48,366 nucleotides of DNA from Saprospirales bacterium (GTDB lineage Bacteria > Bacteroidota > Bacteroidia > Chitinophagales > Saprospiraceae). The position numbers and the translations under genes were made by a program. Shown one piece after another: positions 34,769-43,780 of this stretch. The stretch covers positions 1-48,366 of the forward strand of contig CANHDG010000003.1 of NCBI GenBank assembly GCA_947459365.1, in the 5' to 3' direction. The notes beneath the pieces were generated by a model that saw only the letters and a list, made by a program, of their open reading frames with translations, did no database searches and was not told where the DNA came from. Position 1 is the stretch's first letter; the number at the start of each line of letters is the position of its first letter.

Positions 34769-36868
34769 TTAATATGCCCCAAAATATCGACGAAGAAACC
34801 ACTCCAATGTTAATAAAAAAGCCAACAAGGCAAATATCCATTTCAAATTAATCAGCGGACTCGTTTCCTTCGTCTCGTATAAAACAGGTTTAATCGCCGA
34901 TTTCTGTTGTATTATCTCAGCGAGACCCATAAGCCCAGAACCTCCCACCAATACCCCTCCAGATTGTTCAGATAGCTGCCTCAACAAGGAATGATTGGCC
35001 GTCGTAGCAAAAAATTCCAACTGCAGCGGCCGAACACTAAACCGCCCCTCATACACCATGGATTGACCATTAAAGTTCGTATTCGCTTTGAACGTGTAAT
35101 TGCCAACCGGTAATATACCCGCATCTAATGCATATGCCTTCCCAGATTTATTGAACGTATACATAAATTCTCTACCATCCACGTGCCGTACCGATAAAGA
35201 AACATCCGAATCATTTGTTAATTCGTAGTTGTCATTGTATAACTCCGCAGAAAAAAGAACTTGCTCATTCTCGTTAAAAACCGTCTTCGCAAGTGAAACC
35301 CTAAACTTCCGTTTATCCTCCTTCAAGGAAAGATACTGAACCGTCTTCCCCATCAATTCATCGAAAATATCCTGATTTTGATGCTGCAAAAAATCAAACA
35401 TCCTCCACTTCCATAAACCCTCCCCAATAAAAACACCTGTTTTTACACCATTCTCTTCCCCTACAACTAACAATGGCTGATCCGTATCCACCTTGCCAAT
35501 TCGCTTGCGTAACACCACCTGCCCAATCGGTGTCTCATTAAAGTTCCCAAAAGGAGACACCACAGGATTAAACTTAGGCAATTCAGAAGCTAGTCGAGTG
35601 TCCAAACTAAAAGACGCAAATTGCTTCGATACAACACCCTGAACATCATCACTCTGGCTACCATCACTTTGAGCCACCACCAAACCCTGCACTTGCGTTA
35701 ATGCACTAAAATTAGTCTGCATACCCACAATAAACAACCTGGGTATCCTACGTTCATCCAAAACTCGAAACACTCCAGAAAGGTCATTGCTCCTGGAAGG
35801 AAGATTGTGCAACACCACAAAGTCAAACTTACTCACGTCCAACCCAGGCATCCCAGCATACCCTACCGTAACCGCATAGTTCTTGTTCAAATCAAGCATC
35901 TGGCGAAGCGCACTGACATCAGGATGCGGACTGTTCGCTAAAAGTAGGATTTTTTGCCGCGCGTCTAATACGTCAATGAAAAGTTCTCGGGTGTTATTAA
36001 CCGTACTCACTTCCCCCGGAATAGTGCTCAAAGACACTACGTACTGAGCAACTCCAGGACGTGCTGTCTCCAACTCGACCGTTTTTGTAACAAAAAAATC
36101 CTTCCCAGAAACATTCACAGGAATCGTTTGCAGGTTCTCAACACGATCTCCTTCCCGACGACCAATCGTTAAAACACTCTGTGAACCAGCACAATTAGTT
36201 GCAGCAACATCTACCTGAAGAATGAAGCGATCTCCTAAATAAACAATGTTATTGTGAAAAACACGTTTCAAAAACAAATCTTTCTTAGGCGTCGTATCGC
36301 CCAGTGCTACGGTATACACAGGGACATTCATAGCTGACTTTCCATAAACCGGATTGCTGCCCTCATTGTAAATACCATCTGTAGCTAAAACAATAGCCCC
36401 CAAATTTTGTGCCCCGTACCGATCATGTGCCTCTTGTACAGCTTCCGACAAGTTTGTCACCTTATCCCGAAAATCAAAATCAACGCTATCTCGAACCTGA
36501 TCACCAAACGCAAGCTCCCGAACCTCATACCGATCGCTTAAAACCGTTTTAAGTTGCTGCCAATCTTGTCTGTATTGGGTTAAAACCTCGCCGGATAATT
36601 CACCACCAATACTCTCAGACTGATCCTGAAGCAACGTGATAACAGGCTTCCGCACCTCAATTACAGTTCGCTTGAGTAAAGGAGAGAGAAGCAAACCACT
36701 AATCAGTGTAACAACTATCCAACGTAACGCAAACAAAAACCGGCGATAAAGCAGCGGCTTCTCAACAAACGTTACATCCCTATAATATAATAACGAAGCG
36801 TATCCTAATCCAAGCAAGACACACAATACTAAAAACCATGAAGGGTATTGAAACGATAACTCAGGCAT
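34769..36868 (-). CDS. Large membrane protein with von Willebrand factor A-like domain
   Basis: The 699-residue protein has two N-terminal membrane helices (about 10-30 and 45-65) and one at the C terminus ('WIFALLAFLLTLEWFLRRYF'), placing most of it in the periplasm. A VWA-like domain begins at about 75 with a MIDAS-type D82-x-S84-x-S86 ('LLQDQSES') and 'AIVLATDGIYNEGSNP'. Beta-rich segments follow ('RQKILLLANSPHPDVSALRQML', 'FDFVVLHNLPSR'), resembling the glutamine-amidotransferase-like fold found in Bat-system-associated proteins. Function is not established; it may scaffold envelope or stress complexes. It is the last gene of a minus-strand run, 76 nt after the CruF-like gene. Confidence 0.75.
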   Translation of the reverse strand: MPELSFQYPSWFLVLCVLLGLGYASLLYYRDVTFVEKPLLYRRFLFALRWIVVTLISGLLLSPLLKRTVIEVRKPVITLLQDQSESIGGELSGEVLTQYRQDWQQLKTVLSDRYEVRELAFGDQVRDSVDFDFRDKVTNLSEAVQEAHDRYGAQNLGAIVLATDGIYNEGSNPVYGKSAMNVPVYTVALGDTTPKKDLFLKRVFHNNIVYLGDRFILQVDVAATNCAGSQSVLTIGRREGDRVENLQTIPVNVSGKDFFVTKTVELETARPGVAQYVVSLSTIPGEVSTVNNTRELFIDVLDARQKILLLANSPHPDVSALRQMLDLNKNYAVTVGYAGMPGLDVSKFDFVVLHNLPSRSNDLSGVFRVLDERRIPRLFIVGMQTNFSALTQVQGLVVAQSDGSQSDDVQGVVSKQFASFSLDTRLASELPKFNPVVSPFGNFNETPIGQVVLRKRIGKVDTDQPLLVVGEENGVKTGVFIGEGLWKWRMFDFLQHQNQDIFDELMGKTVQYLSLKEDKRKFRVSLAKTVFNENEQVLFSAELYNDNYELTNDSDVSLSVRHVDGREFMYTFNKSGKAYALDAGILPVGNYTFKANTNFNGQSMVYEGRFSVRPLQLEFFATTANHSLLRQLSEQSGGVLVGGSGLMGLAEIIQQKSAIKPVLYETKETSPLINLKWIFALLAFLLTLEWFLRRYFGAY

Positions 36869-36944
36869 CAGGAATGATTTTTTTCGGGATGAAACCCGTT
36901 TTCAATTGTTAAAAGCACAAAGTTGCAGAAAAAGTAGCAACCCT

Positions 36945-37586
36945 CTAACGAATTATCCCAAAAAACAATAGCTGTAACCCGAGCAGCACCACGGTCGAGC
37001 TGTTTCGAAGAGCAGGAGTCATCAGCCTGAAATAAGCCCCTGAAATAATCAAAGATACCAAAAACCAACCAAAATAATTTTCCATCGGTGGATAACCGAC
37101 CTCCCAAGTCCAATAACCCAACTGAATCGCACCGGGCTCAATCCACCAATCCAATGCAGTACACCCCATAGCTCCCAAAATTGCACCTAAATAACCAGGG
37201 GTTTTAGACGGCAATACCCGCCAAATCACTTCGTTGACAATTAAGGTGACCAAAAGCCAATTTGCACCAATCATTAAGGGAGTCGACCATAACTTTGGTC
37301 CCAACGCCTGACCGTAAGCATAGTCACCAAACAAAAGCCCAGTGTTAACACCCAATACCTCTGAAAGATAACCTATCATAAAGGCCCCAGCCATCCAAGA
37401 AAATGTCCGGATAGTGTGCAGCGGCTGATGCTGAATCAACACAAACAACGAAACCAATAAACTAAAAGGGGTCATCGAAACAAACCAGTCCTTCCAAGAG
37501 GAATGCATCCCAATTAATCCCGAAACGTAGACGATAACGGTGAAGATAAGGGCAGCTTTTTTTGCCATACTAGATTTCCAATCCAT
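36945..37586 (-). CDS. Carotenoid biosynthesis protein, CruF/DUF422-like
   Basis: The 213-residue protein has about six membrane helices. It has the DUF422/CruF pattern of acidic residues in helices: 'FMIGYLSEVLGVNTGLLFGDYAYGQALGPKLWSTPLMIGANW' and 'CTALDWWIEPGAIQLGYWTWE', then 'PPMENYFGWFL'. CruF-type proteins hydrate the psi-end groups of carotenoids (1,2-hydratase) and related members act in bacterioruberin synthesis. It lies in a minus-strand run with genes unrelated to pigments, while a lycopene cyclase is encoded about 5 kb away on the other strand. ATG at 37586 or 37568 (MAKKAALIF). Exact reaction unproven. Confidence 0.78.
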   Translation of the reverse strand: MDWKSSMAKKAALIFTVIVYVSGLIGMHSSWKDWFVSMTPFSLLVSLFVLIQHQPLHTIRTFSWMAGAFMIGYLSEVLGVNTGLLFGDYAYGQALGPKLWSTPLMIGANWLLVTLIVNEVIWRVLPSKTPGYLGAILGAMGCTALDWWIEPGAIQLGYWTWEVGYPPMENYFGWFLVSLIISGAYFRLMTPALRNSSTVVLLGLQLLFFGIIR

Positions 37587-37660
37587 ACCCCTCTAACGAT
37601 GAAGAGCTGCTATTTGTTTAATACCGCTTTTTATTATTTGAAAATACCATAACCCCACCC

Positions 37661-38248
37661 CTAAATTACCCCACCCCATCCAAGCTTCCCTTCTACTACA
37701 TTTTGAATCATACGAATCCCTGCGTCATTCCGCATCGTTAAAACCGATTCTGGATGAAACTGAACCCCTTCAATTGGCCATCGCTGATGACGAATCCCCA
37801 TCACAACCCCATCACTCGAAACCGCACTGACCTCCATCTCCTGCGGAACATTGGAAACCGCCCAAGAGTGATACCTCGCGACCTCAATACCTTGCTCCAT
37901 TCCACTAAAAATACCCTTGCCGTCGTGCTGAATTTCTACAGCCTTCCCATGCATGGGTTGAATATTCTCCAGCACACCTCCAAAATATTCTGCAATCGCC
38001 TGATGACCAAGACACACTCCCAAAATTGGTTTTTGACAATAATAATAATCAATCACCTGCATCAAGTTTCCCGAATCCTTCGGTAATGCAGGACCCGGTG
38101 AAAGCACTAGTAAATCAAAAACCTCCTCCCTAAGCCGCCCCATAGAGGTCGTGTTCCGAACCACAGTCACACCCGATCCGAGGCTCCTGAAATAATCAAC
38201 TAAATTAAAAGTAAATGAATCAAAGTTGTCTAATACAAGAACCTTCAT
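37661..38248 (-). CDS. Anthranilate/aminodeoxychorismate synthase glutamine amidotransferase subunit
   Basis: The 195-residue class I glutamine amidotransferase has the triad Cys79 ('GVCLGHQ'), His165 and Glu167 ('QFHPES'), with 'LVLDNFDSFTFNLVDYF' and 'LSPGPALP' typical of TrpG/PabA. It delivers ammonia from glutamine to TrpE or PabB. No trpE, pabB or other trp gene is present, so sequence alone cannot decide between tryptophan and folate synthesis; an amphibolic enzyme is possible. It begins 3 nt after the symporter stop, and the symporter begins 13 nt after carA, so three genes are likely one transcript, two of them glutamine amidotransferases. Confidence 0.9.
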   Translation of the reverse strand: MKVLVLDNFDSFTFNLVDYFRSLGSGVTVVRNTTSMGRLREEVFDLLVLSPGPALPKDSGNLMQVIDYYYCQKPILGVCLGHQAIAEYFGGVLENIQPMHGKAVEIQHDGKGIFSGMEQGIEVARYHSWAVSNVPQEMEVSAVSSDGVVMGIRHQRWPIEGVQFHPESVLTMRNDAGIRMIQNVVEGKLGWGGVI

Positions 38249-38251
38249 CCG

Positions 38252-39736
38252 CTAAGCCGTTTTCTCACTTAAAATACGATTTCGCCGCCGCAGAATCAAA
38301 TTGGACCCAAGAAGGGTCCCGATGACCATACCCAATATGCTCGCCATAAATCCCCATAGCATGGCAGGAATACTCAAAAGAATGGAGGTAAACGAAGAAT
38401 CGTCACCCACGCTACCTTCCCCTGGCAAGATCCAAAGGGCTATTATCCAAGCCGAAAATCCAGTAACCATCGACGCGATTGCACCTATGTTATTGGCACG
38501 ATCCCAGTATAGTCCAGCGATCAATGGAACAAATAAAGAAACAAGACTAAAGGCTGACGACTCGGAGACCAATGCATAAATATCATTACGCCAAACCGCC
38601 ATCCCCCCAGTAAAAACAGCAACGCCAACCAACGAGAGGCGCATAATTCGAAGCAACTGAGCATCTGTTAACTCCTTTTTATATAGCTTTTTGACCAAAT
38701 TCTCCCCAATAACAGTTGCAGGTGCCAACATCGCACCACTAGCGGTACTTAATATAGCGGACATCAATGCCCCAAAAAATAATATCTGTGTCCCAAGACC
38801 GTGGTATTTCAAAACCATCGTAGGAATCAAACCCTGCTTGTCACCTACCGCTAAATCTGGATGCAATAAACTTCCTGAATAGCTGATAACTAACGGTATA
38901 AATGCAACGGTCAGATACATAAAGGCAGCAACATAACAAGCAGTTACGGATGCACGTTCTGTACGCGCACTCATAACACGCTGAAAAACATCTTGCTGTG
39001 GTATACTCCCCAACCCAATCGTCATCCAAGCAGCCACCCACTCTATCATACTAATTGGATTACTTTTGGGGAAAAATCGAAAAAAATCTGGCTTGTCAAC
39101 CGGAGCTGACTTTATTAAAGCACCCAAGCCGCCTACTTCCCCTACTAAAATCACAGCAAGTATCACCAAACCTACCAAGATAACTAAGGTCTGAATGAAA
39201 TCCGTTACCGCAACCGCCCACAAGCCTCCCACATACGTGTACAACAAAACAAGGCCCGTACAAATTAAGACCCCCCACATCCTATCCAAACCACTAACCG
39301 TTTCTAAAATAATCGCAAGCGCTACTAATTGTGCCGCAATCCAACTGAAAAAAGAGGGCACCATAAACAAAGCAGACACTACTTCCGTAGTCTTACTAAA
39401 TCGAATCCGAAAAAAATCACTAAACGTTAATAAATTGCGCTTATACAAGGGCTTAGCAACCAACAATCCCGATAAGACCAAACACAAAGCAGCACCAAAA
39501 GGATCCTCAATAATTCCAGGAACCCCCTCATCAACGAAACGAGCAGATGCTCCCATCACCGTCTCAGAGCCAAACCACGTTGCAAACAGCGCACAAGCAG
39601 CCATAAATAAGGGCAACTGCTTGCCAGCAACCGCAAAGTCCGCAGCCGTCTTTACCCTACGACCCGCTAACCATCCTACCCACACAGTGATGACCATATA
39701 ACCTATAATGAAAGCTAACAGGGCCCCGTTTTGCAT
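38252..39736 (-). CDS. Sodium:solute symporter (SSS family)
   Basis: The 494-residue inner-membrane protein has 13 or so helices of the LeuT-fold SSS family. Recognisable segments are 'FAVAGKQLPLFMAACALFATWFGSETVMGAS' (helix 1-2 unwound region), 'TYVGGLWAVAVTDFIQTLVILVGLVILA', 'GLGSIPQQDVFQRVMSARTERAS' and 'LMSAILSTASGAMLAPATVIGENL' (sodium-site Ser/Thr region). The substrate is not predictable with confidence; the nearest general resemblance is to the proline/pantothenate-type members. It sits between carA (13 nt upstream) and trpG/pabA (3 nt downstream) in the same orientation. Confidence 0.9.
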   Translation of the reverse strand: MQNGALLAFIIGYMVITVWVGWLAGRRVKTAADFAVAGKQLPLFMAACALFATWFGSETVMGASARFVDEGVPGIIEDPFGAALCLVLSGLLVAKPLYKRNLLTFSDFFRIRFSKTTEVVSALFMVPSFFSWIAAQLVALAIILETVSGLDRMWGVLICTGLVLLYTYVGGLWAVAVTDFIQTLVILVGLVILAVILVGEVGGLGALIKSAPVDKPDFFRFFPKSNPISMIEWVAAWMTIGLGSIPQQDVFQRVMSARTERASVTACYVAAFMYLTVAFIPLVISYSGSLLHPDLAVGDKQGLIPTMVLKYHGLGTQILFFGALMSAILSTASGAMLAPATVIGENLVKKLYKKELTDAQLLRIMRLSLVGVAVFTGGMAVWRNDIYALVSESSAFSLVSLFVPLIAGLYWDRANNIGAIASMVTGFSAWIIALWILPGEGSVGDDSSFTSILLSIPAMLWGFMASILGMVIGTLLGSNLILRRRNRILSEKTA

Positions 39737-39749
39737 AGATAGTAAGCAA

Positions 39750-40829
39750 TCAAGCCATTAAACCAATAAATTCATCAAATAAATAATGTGCATCATGCGG
39801 ACCAGGGGAAGCCTCCGGGTGGTACTGAACCGAGAAAGCAGGGTAATTCTTTAACCTTATACCCTCCACCGTCTGATCATTTAAATTAATATGCGTAGCT
39901 TCAACAACACTCGGACTATCATAAACCGCTTGCTCTAATACCCCAAAACCATGATTTTGACTGGTAATTTCTGAGCGTCCACTCGCAAGGTTTTTTACTG
40001 GATGATTAATCCCTCTATGACCATGGTGCAACTTATAAGTAGGCAAACCTACTCCCTGCGCTAATAATTGCTGACCCAAACATATGCCAAACATTGGCTT
40101 ACCATCTACCAACATCTGCCGAACTAGCTCAACAGCATACCCCATCGAAGCAGGATCCCCAGGGCCATTCGATAAAAAATACCCATCCGCACCCCAAGCC
40201 TGAACCTCTGAAAAAGGAGTCCGAGCTGGAAATACCTTCAGGAAACAATCCCGCTGATCAAAATTACGTAAGATATTCTTCTTAATACCAAAATCCATCA
40301 CCGCTACCTTTAACCTGCCCTCCGGATTCCCATACTCGTACGCAGCGGAAGTTGTGACCTGACTGGATAACTCCAAACCAGCCATCGAGGGAATACTGGC
40401 TAATTGTCTTTTTAGCTCCTCCAAATCATCTGTTTCAGAAGAAATAATGCAATTCATAGCTCCCTTTGACCGAATATGCTGGACAATAGCACGAGTATCT
40501 AAATCTGTAATCGCAACCAATCCCTCCGACTCAAAATAATCCTGAATCGAACGATCCGCCATAGGTCGACTATAGTCAACATTAAAATTACGACAAATGA
40601 ACCCCGCAATCTTGATACCTTCACTTTCAACCTCCTCCATCTTAATACCATAATTGCCAATATGAACATTGGTCGCCACCAATACCTGTCCAGAATAGGA
40701 TGGATCCGTAAAAATCTCCTGATAACCCGTCATACCAGTATTGAAACAAATTTCACCGGTCGTGGTACCTTTCTTACCCGCCGCCTTACCCCTAAATACA
40801 GTGCCGTCTTCCAGTAGCAGTATTGCCAT
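39750..40829 (-). CDS. carA: Carbamoyl-phosphate synthase small (glutaminase) subunit
   Basis: CarA hydrolyses glutamine and channels ammonia to CarB for arginine and pyrimidine synthesis. From the ATG at 40829 (MAILLLEDGTVFRGKAAG) it has 359 residues; the upstream ATG at 40883 would add 18 uncharacteristic residues. The N-terminal CPSase domain has 'GEICFNTGMTGYQEIFTDPSYSGQ'. The amidotransferase triad is Cys250 ('FGICLGQQ'), His337 and Glu339 ('YHPEASPGPHD'). carB is not in the window. A near-consensus -7 GACCTTTG lies 25 nt upstream. Confidence 0.96.
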   Translation of the reverse strand: MAILLLEDGTVFRGKAAGKKGTTTGEICFNTGMTGYQEIFTDPSYSGQVLVATNVHIGNYGIKMEEVESEGIKIAGFICRNFNVDYSRPMADRSIQDYFESEGLVAITDLDTRAIVQHIRSKGAMNCIISSETDDLEELKRQLASIPSMAGLELSSQVTTSAAYEYGNPEGRLKVAVMDFGIKKNILRNFDQRDCFLKVFPARTPFSEVQAWGADGYFLSNGPGDPASMGYAVELVRQMLVDGKPMFGICLGQQLLAQGVGLPTYKLHHGHRGINHPVKNLASGRSEITSQNHGFGVLEQAVYDSPSVVEATHINLNDQTVEGIRLKNYPAFSVQYHPEASPGPHDAHYLFDEFIGLMA

Positions 40830-40853
40830 AGTATTGAATTTTATAAAACTGCG

Positions 40854-40861
40854 CAAAGGTC
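40854..40861 (-). promoter_or_regulatory. Possible -7 element of carA
   Basis: Minus-strand GACCTTTG, followed by GCGC, differs from TAnnTTTG at its first base only. It sits at the same distance from the start codon as the prfC and recA boxes. Confidence 0.3.
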
Positions 40862-40953
40862 GTTCAATAGCCGGTCTTTTCAAATCATTCTACTACTTTT
40901 CCTACCAGAACAATCAGAAACTCAAAGTAGGGCCTCTAAATAGCTCCTCAGCC

Positions 40954-41499
40954 CTATTGTCCAAGGTACTCCTCCCATGTCTTCTTACTGTAAATCTCCT
41001 CCTTGGCAAATTTTAACTCCCGCATCAAATCAGGAGTCTCCTTATAACCAGGAGAAATCATAATCCGCCTAAACTGCTCATCTAGGTACACAATGGAGGG
41101 GTACCCCATCTTACCATCAAGCAAGGCGTATGCCAAGGTATTCACCCCTCTACCATTTCCAGAATCCATGTACGTAAAGGTGTCCCTGCCAAAAATAATG
41201 GCCTCCCTCTGCTCCGCATTTAACTTGACCGCATAAAAATGCTCGTTCAAATACGTAGAAACCTCAGGGGAGGCAAACGTGTTTTTATCCATTTTCTTAC
41301 ACCAACCACACCAGTCCGTGTACACATCCACCATTATTTTCTTAGGCTTGGTCTTATTCAATTCAACCGCCTGCTCCCAGGTATACCACTGGTCAGTTGT
41401 AACCTCCGTAGAAGCCGACTGTTCATAACTGGAAAAATGGGCTGCTAAACCAATTAATCCCACGGCTGTTGCTATTGCTAAAGCTGATAAATACTGCAT
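40954..41499 (-). CDS. Secreted or membrane-tethered thioredoxin-like protein (CGWC)
   Basis: From the ATG at 41499 the protein has 181 residues. An N-terminal hydrophobic segment (MQYLSALAIATAVGLIGLAAHF) serves as a signal peptide or anchor. A thioredoxin-fold domain follows with the active site C64-G-W-C67 in 'VDVYTDWCGWCKKMDKNTF', 'YFNEHFYAVKLNAEQ'-like sequence, and cis-Pro 'MGYPSIVYLDEQ'. The DWCGWCKxM pattern is typical of DsbD-gamma/thioredoxin_7-type proteins in Bacteroidota that act in the periplasm. An upstream ATG at 41529 (MWSYINKNKI) is possible. It is divergent from cutA and upstream of carA by 124 nt. Substrates are unknown. Confidence 0.85.
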   Translation of the reverse strand: MQYLSALAIATAVGLIGLAAHFSSYEQSASTEVTTDQWYTWEQAVELNKTKPKKIMVDVYTDWCGWCKKMDKNTFASPEVSTYLNEHFYAVKLNAEQREAIIFGRDTFTYMDSGNGRGVNTLAYALLDGKMGYPSIVYLDEQFRRIMISPGYKETPDLMRELKFAKEEIYSKKTWEEYLGQ

Positions 41500-41594
41500 A
41501 ATTTTGTTCTTGTTTATATAACTCCACAAAAGAACCTAAAAAGAAACAGTTTGATTTTGCTTGCCTTGTTAAAGTTTTCTCAAAATTACAAAAG

Positions 41595-41909
41595 ATGCCC
41601 TTTCTCGTTTTCTATACAACCCACCCCGATAAATCCACCGCAGAACAAATTGCCCAACAAATGCTTAAACTCAAACTCGCAGCCTGTGCAAATATATTCC
41701 CAATCCAAAGCACCTTTTGGTGGCAAACCGAACTTCACCAAGACTCAGAGTGGGCATGCATACTGAAAACAACCCTGGCGTTAGAAGACTTACTCGAACA
41801 AGCCATAAAGGAAGCACACCCCTACCAAACCCCTTGTATCCTTCGCTTCGAAGCCCGTGCAAATATTCAATACGAAGACTGGATCTACTCAAGCGTTCAA
41901 CCAACTTAA
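41595..41909 (+). CDS. cutA: Divalent-cation tolerance protein CutA
   Basis: The 104-residue protein has the CutA pattern: 'FLVFYTTHPDKSTAEQIAQQMLKLKLAACANIFPIQSTFWW', then 'EWACILKTTLALEDLLEQAIKEAHPYQTPCILRFEA', ending 'YEDWIYSS'. CutA forms compact trimers and was linked genetically to copper tolerance; its biochemical role remains unclear. No signal peptide, so cytoplasmic. The lycopene cyclase ATG follows 2 nt after its stop. The 95-nt gap to the divergent thioredoxin gene has no exact -7 match. Confidence 0.92.
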   Translation: MPFLVFYTTHPDKSTAEQIAQQMLKLKLAACANIFPIQSTFWWQTELHQDSEWACILKTTLALEDLLEQAIKEAHPYQTPCILRFEARANIQYEDWIYSSVQPT

Positions 41910-41911
41910 TC

Positions 41912-43132
41912 ATGAGCAACCACTACGATATCATCTTCGCAGGAGCAGGCCTCTCCGCCCTTTCCATCGCCACTCAAATGGTCGATCACCCCTTCTTCCA
42001 GACAAAGAAAATACTCCTCACCGACCGCGATCAAAAAGATAAAAATGATCGAACCTGGTGCTTCTGGGCAACAAACGAAGAGGTAAGTCAATTACCCCCC
42101 GTGTTATATAAAACATGGAAAAACTGCCACTTCCATAGTCCTATACACAGCGAACAACTGCAAATAAAGCCCTACCAATACCATATGGTTCGTGGAATAG
42201 ACTTTTACAACTGGGCGAAAACCAAACTTAACCAACATCCAAATGTCCATTGGGAATTCGGGAATATCACCGAAATGAATGCGCAAACTGGAACCCTCCA
42301 GCTAAATGGCAAAACCTTCCAAAGCAACTGGATCCTCAATAGTGCAATCGCCCCTATCCAACTGCTCCCTTCCCCCTTAACTCCAACGTTCCAAAATCCA
42401 TTTACCCAGCCAAATGATGCGCCTTCTAGCCAACACCTCTCCCTACTTCAGCACTTTAAAGGATGGGTAATTAAAAGCCCTAAACCCGTATTTAATCCAG
42501 AATGCGTCACTTTTATGGACTTCAGAGTGGCACAAAAGGATAATACACGCTTTGTTTATGTGCTGCCATTTTCTCAAACAGAAGCGCTCGTAGAATATAC
42601 CGTTTTTTCTCCCCAACTTCTTTCAGAGCAAGAATACGATATCGAGCTAACCAACTACATCCACCAATTTCTACAAACAACCGACTTCCAGATACTCGAT
42701 CAAGAATTTGGAGTTATACCAATGACAGATTTTAGCTTCCCAACAGCACAAAGTAACTATGTAATAAATATCGGAACCTCAGGAGGCTTCGTCAAAGGCT
42801 CGACTGGATACGCTTTTAAACGAACCCAACAACGATCCGCCGCCTTCGTCAAAGACTGGGCAAAAAAAGGCACACCCAATCCTTCATCAATCCAATCCTC
42901 CAAAAAATACCGAATATACGACTCCGTTTTCCTGCGCGCATTAAGTGACGAACTCGTTCCCGCACACTTGATTTTTGGCTCCTTTTTTAAAAACTTAGGT
43001 GGAACGGCCGTGTTCAGGTTCCTGGATGAGAATACACACTTCATCCAAGACCTAAAAGCACTCAATGCTGTTCCAACCTTACCCTTTATTAAAGCAGCAT
43101 ACAGGCAACTAAATCGACTCTTCTATGTCTGA
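41912..43132 (+). CDS. crtY: Lycopene cyclase (CrtY-type)
   Basis: The 406-residue flavoprotein has an N-terminal dinucleotide-binding loop 'YDIIFAGAGLSALSIA' (GAGLSA 11-16). 'RTWCFWATNEE', the cyclase signature 'HMVRGIDFYNWAK', 'FMDFRVAQKDNTRFVYVLPFSQTEALVEYTVFS' and 'GVIPMTDFSFP' follow. CrtY cyclises lycopene ends to beta-rings. The ATG at 41912 gives the canonical MSNHYDI start; a longer frame from 41717 runs through cutA and is not real. The stop lies 8 nt inside coaE, so cutA-crtY-coaE are tightly packed. It is not clustered with crtB/crtI, but a CruF-like protein is encoded 4 kb away. Confidence 0.9.
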   Translation: MSNHYDIIFAGAGLSALSIATQMVDHPFFQTKKILLTDRDQKDKNDRTWCFWATNEEVSQLPPVLYKTWKNCHFHSPIHSEQLQIKPYQYHMVRGIDFYNWAKTKLNQHPNVHWEFGNITEMNAQTGTLQLNGKTFQSNWILNSAIAPIQLLPSPLTPTFQNPFTQPNDAPSSQHLSLLQHFKGWVIKSPKPVFNPECVTFMDFRVAQKDNTRFVYVLPFSQTEALVEYTVFSPQLLSEQEYDIELTNYIHQFLQTTDFQILDQEFGVIPMTDFSFPTAQSNYVINIGTSGGFVKGSTGYAFKRTQQRSAAFVKDWAKKGTPNPSSIQSSKKYRIYDSVFLRALSDELVPAHLIFGSFFKNLGGTAVFRFLDENTHFIQDLKALNAVPTLPFIKAAYRQLNRLFYV

Positions 43133-43730
43133 ACAACCATCAAAACCACCGTTGCGAGTAGGAATCACCGGCGGAATCGGTAGCGGAAAAACAACCGTCT
43201 GCCATATCTTTGAAGCACTCGGAATCCCCGTCTACTATGCCGATTATTGGGCAAAATGGCTGCTGGAAAATGACCCAATACTCCAAAAAAAAGTATTTGA
43301 TCTCTTCGGTGAAAACGCCTATATCAATGGTAAATACAACAAGGCACTTATCGCTGAAATAGTTTTTAAAACACCACAAAAACGATCCGAACTAAACGCT
43401 ATCGCACATCCAGCTGTAGAACAACACAGCAAGGAATGGCACAATCAACAACGCAATGTTCCCTACACCTTAAAAGAAGCAGCCTTAATAATTGAAAGCG
43501 GTGGACAACAATGGCTTGATGCACTTATTGTAGTCACAGCACCAGAAGAAATCCGTATCAATAGAATTATTAAAAGAGATGGGATCACCAGAGAAGCAGC
43601 AATCCATCGAATGGCCAGCCAATTGCCCGAATCCGAAAAAATAAAATACGCCAACTTCCTTATTCATAACGACGGCCAAAAACTACTGCTTCCCCAAGTC
43701 TGGAACATTCACCAAAAACTACTTCGTTAA
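43125..43730 (+). CDS. coaE: Dephospho-CoA kinase
   Basis: CoaE performs the last step of coenzyme A synthesis, phosphorylating the ribose 3'-OH. The 201-residue protein has the P-loop 'GITGGIGSGKTTVCHIFEALGIPVYYAD' (GGIGSGKT 16-23). The LID region 'RIIKRDGITREAAIHRMASQLPESEK' and 'FLIHNDG' are also present. Its ATG lies inside the end of crtY with an 8-nt overlap, implying coupling. It ends 50 nt before the TonB receptor. Confidence 0.95.
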   Translation: MSEQPSKPPLRVGITGGIGSGKTTVCHIFEALGIPVYYADYWAKWLLENDPILQKKVFDLFGENAYINGKYNKALIAEIVFKTPQKRSELNAIAHPAVEQHSKEWHNQQRNVPYTLKEAALIIESGGQQWLDALIVVTAPEEIRINRIIKRDGITREAAIHRMASQLPESEKIKYANFLIHNDGQKLLLPQVWNIHQKLLR

Positions 43731-43768
43731 AAAAGGCCTAACACGAATAAGTCCATTCCCTTAGACCT

Positions 43769-43776
43769 TATTTTTG
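43769..43776 (+). promoter_or_regulatory. -7 element placing the start site at the TonB-receptor ATG
   Basis: TATTTTTG matches TAnnTTTG and ends only 4 nt before the ATG at 43781. With the start spacing seen at rnpB this predicts a leaderless mRNA. No -33 TTTG is clear at 19 nt. Confidence 0.5.
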
Positions 43777-43780
43777 CAAT

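Noticed and set aside
41717-41911. Longer N terminus of lycopene cyclase running through cutA
   Set aside because: The canonical flavoprotein start MSNHYDIIFAGAG lies at 41912, and the extension is out of frame with cutA and unlike any cyclase.
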